Source: Mermis nigrescens (lineage: Eukaryota; Nematoda; Enoplea; Mermithida; Mermithidae). Taken from it: a DNA stretch of 64,000 nt. Position 1 is the first letter of the stretch; each line of letters begins with the position of its first letter. A model generated the notes under the pieces. It had not been told where the DNA came from. It worked only from the letters and a program-made list of their open reading frames with translations, and did no database searches. The stretch spans positions 3,419,330-3,483,329 of the forward strand of contig JAVLUZ010000151.1 of NCBI GenBank assembly GCA_036768485.1. The letters run 5' to 3'. Below are positions 1-13,700 of this stretch, one piece after another. Made by a program: the position numbers and the translations under genes.

Positions 1-675
1 TTGCTCGTTCAGGCAATTTTTATACATGCTTTCCCATGTATTTTTGCCATTTTGATCGAAATCTTGCCATAAATCTAAAATAGGCTCGATTTCACGATTT
101 ATTAGGCATCGTTTCACATAAAGCGCAAAATTCCAAAATGCTTTCCGATTATCGATGCTTTTGCGATTTTCTTTGTATTCTTCAGAAAGCAAACTCCAAA
201 AGCAGGAGCCAATGCTTTGTACATCGTGAGAAGTGATGTACCTCGTGCAGGCTTTATCAGCCAACTTGGTCACAAAATGATTAAAACTCAATTCACCTTG
301 AGAACTCATTTTGTAGATAATTTTTGTCAGATATCGCTCATATTTATAACTTTACAAGCCATTTTTCGCTTCTTCAACCTGTTGAGCAATATATTTCCTA
401 ATCACAATATTCCCAGCCTCCTGGGATGCCCGATTATACTCACAACATCTTGGGCACATTTGAATGTTAAAATACCATTTTCCTGAATTTGTTTCAAAAA
501 CGTCTTTTTCAGACGAATTTTTTTGACAAAAATGACATAAATGTATCATGAGAGGGTACATGGGACGCTCCAGATTTCTCCCACATAACTCAATAGGCGG
601 TCATATTGTCCGCCCATAAGGTTTCTTCTCCTCATCCGTAAAAGGACGTTTTCTCAATTCCATATTTTCCTCCAT
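1..675 (-). pseudogene. Unrecognised reading frame with two in-frame stops, running off the left edge
   Basis: Reading leftward from the ATG at 675-673, one frame stays coding-like to the window edge (about 225 codons) except for a TGA at 603-601 and a TAA at 354-352. The three open pieces share a frame, so no frameshift is needed. The middle piece has a CHFC pair and a CPRCC cluster about 30 residues apart, suggesting a zinc-binding fold. The last piece is rich in charged and aromatic residues (for example EEYKENRKSIDNRKAFWNF). A TATA-like motif lies about 37 bp upstream of the ATG. I do not recognise the family. It could be a decayed host gene, a degraded mobile or viral-type gene, or a gene whose stops are introns or readthrough sites. 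The piece from the ATG at 309 is open to the edge. Confidence 0.45.
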
Positions 676-711
676 TTTTAAAGATTTAAATTGCTGAAAG
701 AATTATTAGTA

Positions 712-718
712 TTTATAG
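712..718 (-). promoter_or_regulatory. TATA-like motif upstream of the left-edge frame
   Basis: TATAAAT read on the minus strand, about 37 bp before the first ATG at 675. The position is somewhat close for a TATA box unless the 5' leader is very short. In AT-rich DNA such motifs occur by chance. Confidence 0.2.
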
Positions 719-879
719 ATTTTGCAAGTCCAAAACGGCTTGGAAATTACCCCTTGAATGATTAAGATGCAGTAGACCATGGACCTAGACTATAAATAAA
801 TATTTCATCACATGCGCTTAAATTGGTATGTCACGTTCAAAAAATTTGGGCAGGCGCGAGCATTGTCAATTTAATGCTA

Positions 880-1135
880 TTGCTTCGCCAGTCAACAAAA
901 TGCGCTTATTATAAATTTATAAATTCGCTACCAATGCACGATATTACTTGTCTTCGCCAATGCGCTTATTATAAATTCCTAACAGGCTGCCAATGCGCTT
1001 ATTATATTCATCGTGCTTCAATCTATGTTGCTTCGCCAATGCGCTTATTATAAATTCGCTGCCAATGCGCTTATTATAAATTCCACGCGCGATATTACCA
1101 GCTGCAAAAAAATGCTTCAACAATGCGCGATATTA
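880..1135. repeat. Short tandem repeat, AATGCGCTTATTATAAATT units
   Basis: The core AATGCGCTTATTATAAATT recurs at about 900, 960, 1040 and 1062, with degenerate copies up to about 1130. Copies are often preceded by CTTCGCC or GCTGCC. No coding support is seen here. Confidence 0.7.
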
Positions 1136-1680
1136 CGCACACTGTTTCGCCAATTTTTTAATCGTGTAGGTATGCACCTTACAATATGTATGTTAATTCA
1201 TTGGCTTGCTCAGCTTCCCCTTCCCCCATCCCTCATCATTGCGCCCTGAGAGAAAAGCCAGGGCGCAAGCAGGGCGCTCCTCCGCCTATGCTATAACACA
1301 GGAGAGGCTGCTGCTCTACAATCGAGTGGACGGGGCCTATAACACAAAACATAGCCGTATATATTTTGTGTTGCACCCTAGGGACGCATGCTTAACTACT
1401 TTCGACCATATGTATACATAGTCCTTGTTATATCTTTGCTATTATGTATAAATGAGCTTTTACTGAATAAATGTTCAGGAAAATCTGCATGTTTTCGATT
1501 CCTTCCACTTAACTTATTGAACCAAATGCTACTTTTATCTCATTTATTCGTAGCTAGTGGCTAAAAGATTTAGAGTTGACAAATACGTTCTATTTCTAGT
1601 TGGAAATTTTACGTTTTCAAAAAGACAATTTTTACAAAAAAAACACTTACATTCAATTGAATGGGAACCGCCTGCTTCAA

Positions 1681-1999
1681 AACGCGTTTCTTGTGTTATA
1701 GTTATTAGGACGGAAGTTTTGTAATCAAATGTAAACTACGCTGCAGAATTGCGTTTGATCCAATAAACTATATATGTATGTCTCAATATATCCAATACCT
1801 ATTCCGCTAAATCGTGCTACATCTCTGTGATTCCACTATAACGCGTTCCTTGCGTAATAGTTATTGCAGCAGAAGTGAATAATAGGTGGAAGTAAACTTC
1901 ACTGCAGTATTGCGACCGATACGATAAGCTATATATTTCTAATTTATTACGTTCCAATACCTATTCCGTCCAATCGCTACATCTTTGTGATTCCACTAC
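1681..1999. repeat. Tandem duplication of a ~160 bp unit
   Basis: Two adjacent diverged copies, 1681-1839 and 1840-1999. Each begins AACGCGTT and runs through TAGTTATT, CTGCAG, TATATAT and CCAATACCTATTCC to TGTGATTCCACTA. The flanks (1240-1680 and 2000-2160) hold nothing I can assign. Confidence 0.75.
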
Positions 2000-2164
2000 T
2001 TCTGTTTCTAATTTTGTTAGTAACGATTATTACTTCTATTTTTCATATTTTTCATCGGAGCTTTCTCTTTTATATTCAGAGTCTTTGTTTCTTATTTTGA
2101 CCTGCTTGGAAAATTTATGCTCTGTTAGGGCGTTGACTGTGTGCCATCATTTCTACTCGCTTCC

Positions 2165-2575
2165 AGATATGCATAGTGAAAAATTTCTGGGGAGGGAGAG
2201 GTGGGGGGGGGGTGCAATCCGAATAAATTTTTTAAAGTGCCTTTTTTTACCGTAAAAACGCTTTAAATGCGTTGAAAACGCGATTTTTAATCATTTCTGA
2301 TAATGCTCTTTCTTTCTAGAACATAAAACACGAATAAATTTCGAAAAATTGCATTAAATCGACCAAAATATGGTCAGAAAGAGACTACTATTGACAATTC
2401 GCCAAAAATTGACAATTTTGAGCCATTTAGACGCTAAAAACTTCTAAATCTTGACACTTCCTATGATTTTTCTAAAAAAGTGTGAATTATAGGAGGGGTG
2501 AAAAATTTTTCGCGTGGGGTGAAAATTTTTTTGGGGAGGGGTGTGAAAACCCCCAAGCCCCCCATGATCATGTAT
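2165..2575. mobile_element. MITE-like element of the AAGTGCCTTTTT family
   Basis: A non-coding repeat whose core AAGTGCCTTTTT ... TTCTAGAACATAAAA recurs near 44330, 55530 and elsewhere in the window. G-rich tracts sit at both ends. Flanks read ACTCGCTTC on the left and GCTCGCTTC on the right, a likely 8-bp target-site duplication. Confidence 0.5.
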
Positions 2576-3159
2576 GCTCGCTTCTATAAGTTAGCTCTCA
2601 CTAAAATTTTCCATTTAGATTACATCAAATCGCAATTATATTCAGTTACGCGTGCCTGGGCGTAGGCTTAGTAATGTGCGTTCATATTGCTTCGCTCGCT
2701 CCACAAGTTTTGCCCCATTTTGAAGTAGGCTTAGCCCATCCCTGGTACCAATATGGATCCTCAAGCAGTTTAGCAAGCGTAATCATACAAATTTAAGAAG
2801 AAATTTAAAATTTTTCTCTTCCCACCCTCACATATAAAAAAGTAGAACCCACACAGAGAAAACTGTATATACCTGAACTCGCTTTATTCACATTTGAGGT
2901 AATTTCACTGCTTATGTGTTGAAGATTGTGCTTTAAAAATGTCATAAATGGAACCAGCGCATGCAAAAACTCATAAAATCTGTGAACATGCGCTACTATT
3001 CCAGTTTTTTGCAAGCAAAGTGTGGTAGGTGTGTGCTTGTGCACAAAAGGGTAGGTGTGCGTGCAACAGGCACAATAATAACCCTTTAACTATGGGACAC
3101 GTTAAGTATAGGTAAGTATATACCTATGGGTATCATTCTGCTCTGTCTTGCCTATGTAC

Positions 3160-4470
3160 CTTATGGGTGGGTTTGGGCGTGGGTGAAAGCTGGCGCTGGC
3201 CATGGCGCACATGGGCAAAAGGTGGCGCTGGCGCTGGCTTTGGCCATGACCACGTTGGTAAAGGTGGCGCTGGCCTTATCCCCAGCCCTCACCAACTGAG
3301 TAAAAGGTGGCGTTGGCGCTGGCCTTGGCCTTCGCCAACTGGGTAAAGGTGGCGCTTTTGTTGGCCTTGGCCATTGCCAACTGGGTAAAACGCGGCGCTC
3401 GGCTCGGCCCTAGCCTCAACTGGGTAAAAGGTGGCGCTGGCCTTGGCCCTGGCCAATGACAACTAGGTAAAAGGTGGCGCTGGCGTTCAGCTTGGCCATG
3501 TCCAAGTGGGTAAAAGGTAGCGACGGCCATTCGTTATAACTGACGTGTTCAAAGCTGGCATAGATATATTATATAGTCGCTCTGAAACATCAAAATACGG
3601 GTTAAACTAAATTGTAGTTATTTATCATTCAATTGAAGGCAGAAGGCATCTTAAATGTTGTACAGACTATACTAATATAGTAAAAAGACATCAATATGAG
3701 AAAGAATCAAAATGAAAAAATAAATAGAAATAAAAAAATACATAAAAAATAAAAAATGAGTAGAAAAATAAATAAGTAAATAAATAGATAGATAAATAAA
3801 CATGCAAATATTGAAAAAAGAAGAAAGAAAGACAGATATAGAGGTGCATCATGCTATTAGTAAGAAAGAAACAAAAAGGACGCGTGAAATAGCACAAAAG
3901 TACCTAAAAAAATTAAATTATGAGAGATTACATGTTTTATATATGAGGCGCAAAAGTCTGAATCAAAAAAAGTGGGCAGGATAATAAAACGAAAACTTAC
4001 AATAAAAAAGAACGTAGAAAAGGAAGAAAAATCAAAAATTGGAAATTTTAAAATTATTTGTGGGATTTTTTGGGTAAAATTAACTTTTAAAATGCATAAA
4101 ATACGAGGTACACTATAACTTTCGATTTCAACAAAAATTTTAGCTGAATATAGTTCCTTTTTACGAAAAATTAATTATTCCATGCGTTCCTTGCGTAAAA
4201 TAAAGTTTTTGTGATGCAGAAAATAAGGTTCAACCCATCTTTTAAGGTTTCAGAGAAATTTTATATAACATCTTTGCTAGCCTTGCTCGTATCAGCTAGG
4301 GCAAATGCCCGGTGCCACCTTTTACCCGCTTGGCTATGACCAAGGCCAAGCCGAGCGTAGCGTCACGTTATACAGTGTGGCCAGGCCAAGGCCAGCGCAA
4401 CCTTTTCCCAATTGGCGAGGGCCAGGGCCAAGGCCGGCGCCACCTTTTACCCAGTTTGCAATGGCCTCAA
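3160..4470. mobile_element. Foldback-like element with tandem-repeat inverted arms
   Basis: The left arm (about 3180-3535) is a tandem array of a 35-45 bp unit around ACTGGGTAAAAGGTGGCGC followed by CTGGCCTTGGCC. The right arm (about 4305-4465) carries the same unit in reverse complement (GGCGCCACCTTTTACCCAG). Between them is an AT-rich core (3540-4300) with no convincing gene. Inverted arms built of short tandem repeats are the architecture of foldback transposons. The exact ends and a TSD were not resolved. Confidence 0.5.
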
Positions 4471-4641
4471 ATTATCACATCTGTTTTACGCTTGTGATTA
4501 AGCTCAGTTGTTATGACTTTTTGAAGTGTTTTTCGAACTTGACTTACAATATACATAGCTTTTCTTTTGATTTCGATTGAATGTAGTCTTGTCGTTAATA
4601 TTTGTTCTTCTGCCTAATTTTCATCAGTCGCTTAGGCATAG

Positions 4642-4749
4642 TAAATTGTCGATGGAAAACTTGATAACGGATACGCAACTCGAGCGATCGGAATTACGTT
4701 TGAGGCAGATCAAAGAGCGAATCGACAATTTATTTTCATTAATTTTCCA
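4642..4749 (+). CDS. Candidate coiled-coil exon abutting the satellite array
   Basis: An open stretch preceded by an acceptor-like TTTTCATCAG and ended by a donor-like TTTTCCAG|GTAAAA. It encodes a charged helix-like segment (ENLITDTQLERSELRLRQIK). The satellite begins at this donor, and every satellite unit contains a similar CCAG|GTAAAA. I do not recognise the protein. A short in-phase open stretch from 16048 to a TAA at 16101, with a possible poly(A) signal near 16425, could be a downstream exon, which would make the satellite an intron, but this is speculative. Confidence 0.25.
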
Positions 4750-7700
4750 GGTAAAAAGGCAGAATAACAGTAATTCCTGAGCATCCATGGGGAGCGACCA
4801 AAGTCCAAGGGAGGAGGTCTGGTTGGTGTAAAACTTTGTAATTTTGTCTACAAATGAGATCGTGAGATTCAATAAAATGAGACATTTATTTGATAAAGTG
4901 AGCATCCTGAGCATCCATGGGGAGCGAGTCCGAGGTAGGAGGTCTGAGTCATGCCAAAAATTCAACTCTCGGGAACTATCATTGCCATGGGGGCGACTGG
5001 TCTCGGGGGCTTGAAACTAATTTTGTCAAGAAATGAGCTCTAATTCTGAGATTCAATAAAATACATATATCTAATTATTATTGCTAAGTATAAAAAGGCA
5101 AAATAACTGCATTTCCTTTCATGGTTATCTTTGTTTTTAATGTAGAAAGGCCATGTTAAATAATGAGCAGCTGTGTAAATTAAAGAAACTTGATCAAAGT
5201 TTATGTGACAGCAATTTAAAAACAATATTAATCAGTATCAATAAAATAATTTTGTCTACAAATGAGATCGTGAGATTCAATAAAATGGGACATTTATTTG
5301 ATAAAGTTTTCCAAGTAAAAAAGGTAGAATAACAGCATTTCCTGAGCATCCATGGGGAGCCACCAAAGTCCAAGGGATGAGGTCTGGGTGGTTCCAAGTA
5401 AAAAAGGTAGAATAACAGCATTTCCTGAGCATCCATGGGGAGCGACTAAAGTCCGAGGGAGGAGGTCTGAGTGGTGTAAAACTGACAAAAAAAACCAAAA
5501 AGCATGGCAAAAATTCAACTCTCGGGGACTATCATTGCCTTGGGGGCGACTGGTCTCGGGTGCTTTAAACTAATTTTGTCAACAAATGAGCTCTTACAGT
5601 GCCCGCCATGAATGTTGACGCTCTAATATGCTTTACAGGATGCTAGAGCATGTGAACGGGTATATGCTTAACTCGTCGGTCATGCGTGGGCGGATATAGG
5701 ACCGACGTGTAAAAGATATATCCTTTGATAAGCTCTATCATCCTCTGAGGCATATTAGAGCGTCAATATTCATGGCGAGTAGTTTAATTCTGAGATTCAA
5801 TAAAATACATATATCTAATTATTATTGCTAAGTATAAAAAGGCAAAATAACTGCATTTCCTTTCATGGTTATCTTTGTTTTTTAATGTAGAAAGGCCATG
5901 TTAAATAATGAGCAGCTGTGTAAATTAAAGAAACATGATCAAAGTTTATGTGACAGCAATTTAAAAACAATATTAATCAGTATCAATAAGACAATTTTGT
6001 ATACAAATGAGATTGTGAGATTCAATAAAATGAGACATTTATTTGATAAAGCTTTCCAGGTAAAAAAGGAGGAATAACAGCAATTCCTGAGCATCCATGG
6101 GCATCGACCAAAGTCCGAGGGAGGAGGTCTGAGTGGTGTAAAACTGACCAAAAAAGCCAAAAAGCCTTACCAAAAATTCAATTCTCGGGTACTATCATTG
6201 CCTTGGGGGCGACTGGTCTCGGGGGCTTTAAACTAATTTTGTCAACAAATGAGCTCTAATTCTGAGATTCAATAAAATACATCCATCTAATTATTATTGA
6301 TAAGTATAAAAAGGCAAAATAACTGCACTTCCTTTCATTGTTATCTATGTTTCTAATGTAGAAAAGGCTGGTTAAATACAGAGCATCTCTGTAAATTAAA
6401 GAGACATGATCAAAGTTTATGTGACGGCAATTTAAAAAGAATATTAATTAGTATCAATAAGACAATTTTGTATACAAATGAGATTGTGAAATTCTCGGGT
6501 ACTATCATTGCCTTGGGGGCGACTGGTCTCGGGGTCTTTAAACTAATTTTGTCAACAAATGAGCTCTAATTCTGAGATTCAATAAAATACATCCATCTAA
6601 TTATTATTGCAAAGTATTAAAAGGCAAAATAACTGCACTTCCTTTCATTGTTATCTATGTTTCTAATGTAGAAAAGGCTGGTAAACACAGAGCAGCTCTG
6701 TAAATTAAACAAACATGATCAAAGTTTATCTGACAGCAATTTAAAAACAATATTAATTAGTATCAATAAAACAATTTTGTATACAAATGAGATCGTGAGA
6801 TTCAATAAAATATCTGATAAGGTTTTCCAGGTAAAAAAGGCGGAATAACAGCAATTCCTGAGCATCTATGGGCATCGACCAAAGTCCGAGGGAGGAGGTC
6901 TGAGTGGTGTAAAACTGACCAAAAAAACCAAAAACCTTACCAAAAATTCAATTCTCGGGTACTATCATTGCCTTGGGGGCGACTGGTCTCGAGGGCTTTA
7001 AACTAATCTTGTAAATGAGCTCTAATTCTGAGACTCAATAAAATACAGCTATCTAATTATTATTGTCAAGTATAAAAAGGCAAAATAACTGCACTTCCTT
7101 TCATTGTTATCTACGTTTCTAATGTAGAGTTAAACACAGAGCAGCTCTGTAAATTAAACAAACATGATCAAAGTTTATCTGACAGCAATTTAAAAACAAT
7201 ATTAATTAGTATCAATAAAACAATTTTGTATACAAATGAGATCGTGAGATTCAATAAAATATCTGATAAGGTTTTCCAGGTAAAAAAGGCGGAATAACAG
7301 CAATTCCTGAGCATCTATGGGCATCGACCAAGTCCGAGGGAGGAGGTCTGAGTGGTGTAAAACTGACCAAAAAAACCATAAAACCTTACCAAAAATTCAA
7401 TTCTCGGGTACTATCATTGCCTTGGGGGCGACTGGTCTCGGGGGCTTGAAACTAATTTCGTCAAGAAATGAGCTCTAATTCTGAGATTCAATAAAATACA
7501 TCCATCTAATTATTATTGCAAAGTATTAAAAGGCAAAATAACTGCACTTCCTTTCATTGTTATCTATGTTTCTAATGTAGAAAGGCATGTTAAATAACAG
7601 AGCAGCTCTGTAAATTAAAGAAACATGATCAAAGTTTATCTGACAGCAATTTAAAAACAATATTAATTAGTATCAATAAAATAATTTTGTCTACAAATGA

Positions 7701-10700
7701 GATCGTGAGATTCAATAAAATGGGACATTTATTTGATAAAGTTTCAGTAAAGGCAGAATAACAGCTTTCCTGAGCATCCATGGGAACCCTCCAGGGAGGA
7801 GGTCTGGGTGGTTCCAAGTAAAGGTAGAACACGGCATTTCCTGAGCATCCATGGGGAGCGACCAAAGTCCGAGGGAGGAGGTCTGAGTGGTGTAAAACTG
7901 GCCAAAAAAAAACCAAAAAGCCTTACCAAAAATTCAATTCTCGGGTACTATCAGTGCCTTGGGGGCGACTGGTCTCGGGGGCTTTAAAACTAATTTTGTC
8001 AACAAATGAGCTCTAATTCTGAGATTCAATAAAATACATCCATCTAATTATTATTGCTAAGTATAAAAAGGCAAAATAACTGCACTTCCTTTCATTGTTA
8101 TCTATGTTTCTAATGTAGAAAAGGCTGGTTAAACACAGAGCAGCTCTGTAAATTAAACAAACATGATCAAAGTTTATGCGACGGCAATTTAAAAAGAATA
8201 TTAATTAGTATCAATAAGACAATTTTGTATACAAATGAGATTGTGAGATTCAATAAAATGAGACGTTTATTTGATAAAGCTTTCCAGGTAAAAAAGGCGG
8301 AATAACAGCAATTCCTGAGCATCCATGGGCATCGACCAAAGTCCGAGGGAGGAGGTCTGAGTGGTGTAAAACTGACCAAAAAAACCAAAAAACCTTACCA
8401 AAAATTCAATTCTCGGCTACTATCATTGCCTTCGGGGGCGACTGGTCTCGGGGGCTTTAAACTAATTTTGTCAACAAATGAGCTCTAATTCTGAGATTCA
8501 ATAAAATACATCCATCTAATTATTATTGCAAAGCATTAAAAGGCAAAATAACTGCACTTCCTTTCATTGTTATCTATGTTTCTAATGGAGAAAAGGCTGG
8601 TTAAACACATACATGATCAAAGTTTATGTGACGGCAATTCAAAAAAGAATATTAATTAGTATCAATAAGGCAATTTTGTATACAAATGAGATTGTGAGAT
8701 TCAATAAAATGAGACATTTATTCGATAAAGCTTTCCAGGTAAAAAAGGCGGAATAACAGCAATTCCTGAGCATCTATGGGCATCGACCAATGTCCGAGGG
8801 AGGAGGTCTGAGTGGTGTAAAACTGACCAAAAAAACCAAAAAACCTTACCAAAAATTCAATTCTCGGCTACTATCATTGCCTTGGGGGCGAATGGTCTCG
8901 GGGGCTTTAAACTAATTTTGTCAACAAATGAGCTCTAATTCTGAGATTCAATAAAATACATCCATCTAATTATTATTGCAAAGTATTAAAAGGCAAAATA
9001 ACTGCACTTCCTTTCATTGTTATCTATGTTTCTAATGTAGAAAAGGGTGGTTAAGCACAGAGCGGCTCTGTAAATTAAAGAAACATGATCAAAGTTTATG
9101 CGACGGCAATTTAAAAAAGAATATTAATTAGTATCAATAAGGCAATTTTGTATACAAATGAGATTGTGAGATTCAATAAAATGAGACATTTATTCGATAA
9201 AGCTTTCCAGGTAAAAAAGGCGGAATAACAGCAATCCTGAGCATCTATGGGCATCGACCAAAGTCCGAGGGAGGAGGTCTGAGTGGTGTAAAACTGACAA
9301 AAAAAACCAAAAAACCTTACCAAAAATTCAATTCTCGGGTACTATCATTGCCTTGGGGGCGACTGGTCTCGGGGGCTTTAAACTAATTTTGTCAAAAATG
9401 AGCTCTAATTCTGAGACTCAATAAAATACAGCTATCTAATTATTATTGTCAAGTATAAAAAGGCAAAATAACTGCACTTCCTTTCATTGTTATCTACGTT
9501 TCTAATGTAGAGTTAAACACAGAGCAGCTCTGTAAATTAAACAAACATGATCAAAGTTTATCTGACAGCAATTTAAAAACAATATTAATTAGTATCAATA
9601 AAACAATTTTGTATATAAATGAGATCGTGAGATTCAATAAAATATCTGATAAGGTTTTCCAGGTAAAAAAGGCGGAATAACAGCAATTCCTGAGCATCTA
9701 TGGGCATCGACCAAAGTCCGAGGAGGAGGTCTGAGTGGTGTAAAACTGACCAAAAAAACCAAAAACCTTACCAAAAATTCAATTCTCGGGTACTATCATT
9801 GCCTTGGGGGCGACTGGTCTCGGGGGCTTTAAACTAATTTTGTAAATGAGCTCTAATTCTGAGACTCAATAAAATACAGCTATCTAATTATTATTGTCAA
9901 GTATAAAAAGGCAAAATAACTGCACTTCCTTTCATTGTTATCTACGTTTCTAATGTAGAGTTAAAACACAGAGCAGCTCTGTAAATTAAACAAACATGAT
10001 CAAAGTTTATCTGACAGCAATTTAAAAACAATATTAATTAGTATCAATAAAACAATTTTGTATATAAATGAGATCGTGAGATTCAATAAAATATCTGATA
10101 AGGTTTTCCAGGTAAAAAAGGCGGAATAACAGCAATTCCTGAGCATCTATGGGCATCGACCAAAGTCCGAGGGAGGAGGTCTGAGTGGTGTAAAACTGAC
10201 ACAAAAAAACCAAAAAACCTTACCAAAAATTCAATTCTCGGGTACTATCATTGCCTTGGGGGCGACTGGTCTCGGGGGCTTTAAACTAATTTTGTAAATG
10301 AGCTCTAATTCTGAGACTCAATAAAATACAGCTATCTAATTATTATTGTCAAGTATAAAAAGGCAAAATAACTGCACTTCCTTTCATTGTTATCTACGTT
10401 TCTAATGTAAAGAGGTTAAACACAGAGCAGCTCTGTAAATTAAACAAACATGATCAAAGTTTATCTGACAGCAATTTAAAAACAATATTAATTAGTATCA
10501 ATAAAACAATTTTGTGTACAAATGAGATCGTGAGATTCAATAAAATATCGGATAAGGTTTTCCAAGTAAAAAAGGTAGAATAGCAGCATTTCCTGAGCAT
10601 CCATGGGGAGCGACCAAAGTCCGAGGGAGGAGGTCTGAGTGGTGTAAAACTGGCCAAAAAAAACCAAAAAACCTTACCAAAAATTCAATTCTCGGGTACT

Positions 10701-13700
10701 ATCAGTGCCTTGGGGGCGACTGGTCTCGGGGGCTTTAAACTAATTTTGTCAACAAATGAGCTCTAATTCTGAGATTCAATAAAATACATCCATCTAATTA
10801 TTATTGCTAAGTATAAAAAGGCAAAATAACTGCACTTCCTTTCATTGTTATCTATGTTTCTAATGTAGAAAAGGCTGGTTAAACACAAGAGCAGCTCTGT
10901 AAATTAAACAAACATGATCAAAGTTTATCTGACAGCAATTTAAAAACAATATTAATTAGTATCAATAAAACAATTTTGTATACAAATGAGATCGTGAGAT
11001 TCAATAAAATATGCTGATAAGGTTTTCCAGGTAAAAAAGGCGGAATAACAGCAATTCCTGAGCATCTATGGGCATCGACCAAAGTCCGAGGGAGGAGGTC
11101 TGAGTGGTGTAAAACTGACAAAAAAAACCAAAAACCTTACCAAAAATTCAATTCTCGGGTACTATCATTGCCTTGGGGGCGACTGGTCTCGGGGGCTTTA
11201 AACTAATTTTGTAAATGAGCTCTAATTCTGAGACTCAATAAAATACAGCTATCTAATTATTATTGTCAAGTATAAAAAGGCAAAATAACTGCACTTCCTT
11301 TCATTGTTATCTACGTTTCTAATGTAGAGTTAAACACAGAGCAGCTCTGTAAATTAAACAAACATGATCAAAGTTTATCTGACAGCAATTTAAAAACAAT
11401 ATTAATTAGTATCAATAAAACAATTTTGTGTACAAATGAGATCGTGAGATTCAATAAAATATCTGATAAGGTTTTCCAAGTAAAAAAGGTAGAATAGCAG
11501 CATTTCCTGAGCATCCATGGGGAGCGACCAAAGTCCGAGGGAGGAGGTCTGAGTGGTGTAAAACTGGCCAAAAAAAACCAAAAAACCTTACCAAAAATTC
11601 AATTCTCGGGTACTATCAGTGCCTTGGGGGCGACTGGTCTCGGGGGCTTTAAACTAATTTTGTCAACAAATGAGCTCTAATTCTGAGATTCAATAAAATA
11701 CATCCATCTAATTATTATTGCTAAGTATAAAAAGGCAAAATAACTGCACTTCCTTTCATTGTTATCTATGTTTCTAATGTGAGAAAAGGCTGGTTAATCA
11801 CAGAGCAGCTCTGTAAATTAAACAAACATGATCAAAGTTTATCTGACAGCAATTTAAAAACAATATTAATTAGTATCAATAAAACAATTTTGTATACAAA
11901 TGAGATCGTGAGATTCAATAAAATATCTGATAAGGTTTTCCAAGTAAAAAAGGTAGAATAGCAGCATTTCCTGAGCATCCATGGGGAGCGACCAAAGTCC
12001 GAGGGTGGAGGTCTGAGTGGTGTAAAACTGACCAAAAAAACCAAAAAACCTTACCAAAAATTCAATTCTCGGGTACTATCATTGCCTTCGGGGCGACTGG
12101 TCTCGGTGGCTTTAAACTAATTTTGTCAACAAATGAGCTCTAATTCTGAGATTCAATAAAATACATCCATCTAATTATTATTAGCAAAGTACTAAAAGGC
12201 AAAATAACTGCACTTCCTTTCATTGTTATCTATGTTTCTAATGTAGAAAAGGCTGGTTAAACACAGAGCAGCTCTGCAAATTAAAGAAACATGATCAAAG
12301 TTTATGCGACGGCAATTTAAAAAGAATATTAATTAGTATCAATAAGACAATTTTGTATACAAATGAGATTGTGAGATTCAATAAAATGAGACGTTTATTT
12401 GATAAAGCTTTCCAGGTAAAAAAGGCGGAATAACAGCAATTCCTGAGCATCCATGGGCATCGACCAAAGTCCGAGGGAGGAGGTCTGAGTGGTGTAAAAC
12501 TGACCAAAAAACCAAAAAACCTTACCAAAAATTCAATTCTCGGCTACTATCATTGCCTTGGGGGCGAATGGTCTCGGGGGCTTTAAACTAATTTTGTCAA
12601 CAAATGAGCTCTAATTCTGAGATTTAATAAAATACATCCATCTAATTATTATTGCAAAGCATTAAAAGGCAAAATAACTGCACTTCCTTTCATTGTTATC
12701 TATGTTTCTAATGGAGAAAAGGCTGGTTAAACACAGAGCAGCTCTGTAAATTAAAGAAACATGATCAAAGTTTATGTGACGGCAATTCAAAAAAGAATAT
12801 TAATTAGTATCAATAAGGCAATTTTGTATACAAATGAGATTGTGAGATTCAATAAAATGAGACATTTATCCGATAAAGCTTTCCAGGTAAAAAAGGCGGA
12901 ATAACAGCAATTCCTGAGCATCTATGGGCATCGACCAAAGTCCGAGGGAGGAGGTCTGAGTGGTGTAAAACTGACCAAAAAAAACCAAAAAACCTTACCA
13001 AAAATTCAATTCTCGGCTACTATCATTGCCTTGGGGGCGAATGGTCTCGGGGGCTTTAAACTAATTTTGTCAACAAATGAGCTCTAATTCTGAGATTTAA
13101 TAAAATACATCCATCTAATTATTATTGCAAAGCATTAAAAGGCAAAATAACTGCACTTCCTTTCATTGTTATCTATGTTTCTAATGGAGAAAAGGCTGGT
13201 TAAGCACAGAGCGGCTCTGTAAATTAAAGAAACATGATCAAAGTTTATGCGACGGCAATTGAAAAAAGAATATTAATTAGTATCAATAAGGCAATTTTGT
13301 ATACAAATGAGATTGTGAGATTCAATAAAATGAGACATTTATTCGATAAAGCTTTCCAGGTAAAAAAGGCGGAATAACAGCAATCCTGAGCATCTATGGG
13401 CATCGACCAAAGTCCGAGGGAGGAGGTCTGAGTGGTGTAAAACTGACCAAAAAAACCAAAAAACCTTACCAAAAATTCAATTCTCGGCTACTATCATTGC
13501 CTTGGGGGCGACTGGTCTCGGGGGCTTTAAACTAATTTTGTCAACAAATGAGCTCTAATTCTGAGATTCAATAAAATACATCCATCTAATTATTATTGCA
13601 AAGTATTAAAAGGCAAAATAACTGCACTTCCTTTCATTGTTATCTATGTTTCTAATGTAGAAAAGGCTGGTTAAACACAGAGCAGCTCTGCAAATTAAAG

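Noticed and set aside
3276..4580. Pro/Ala-rich frames in both tandem arms
   Set aside because: They arise from the GC-rich tandem unit, not a gene.
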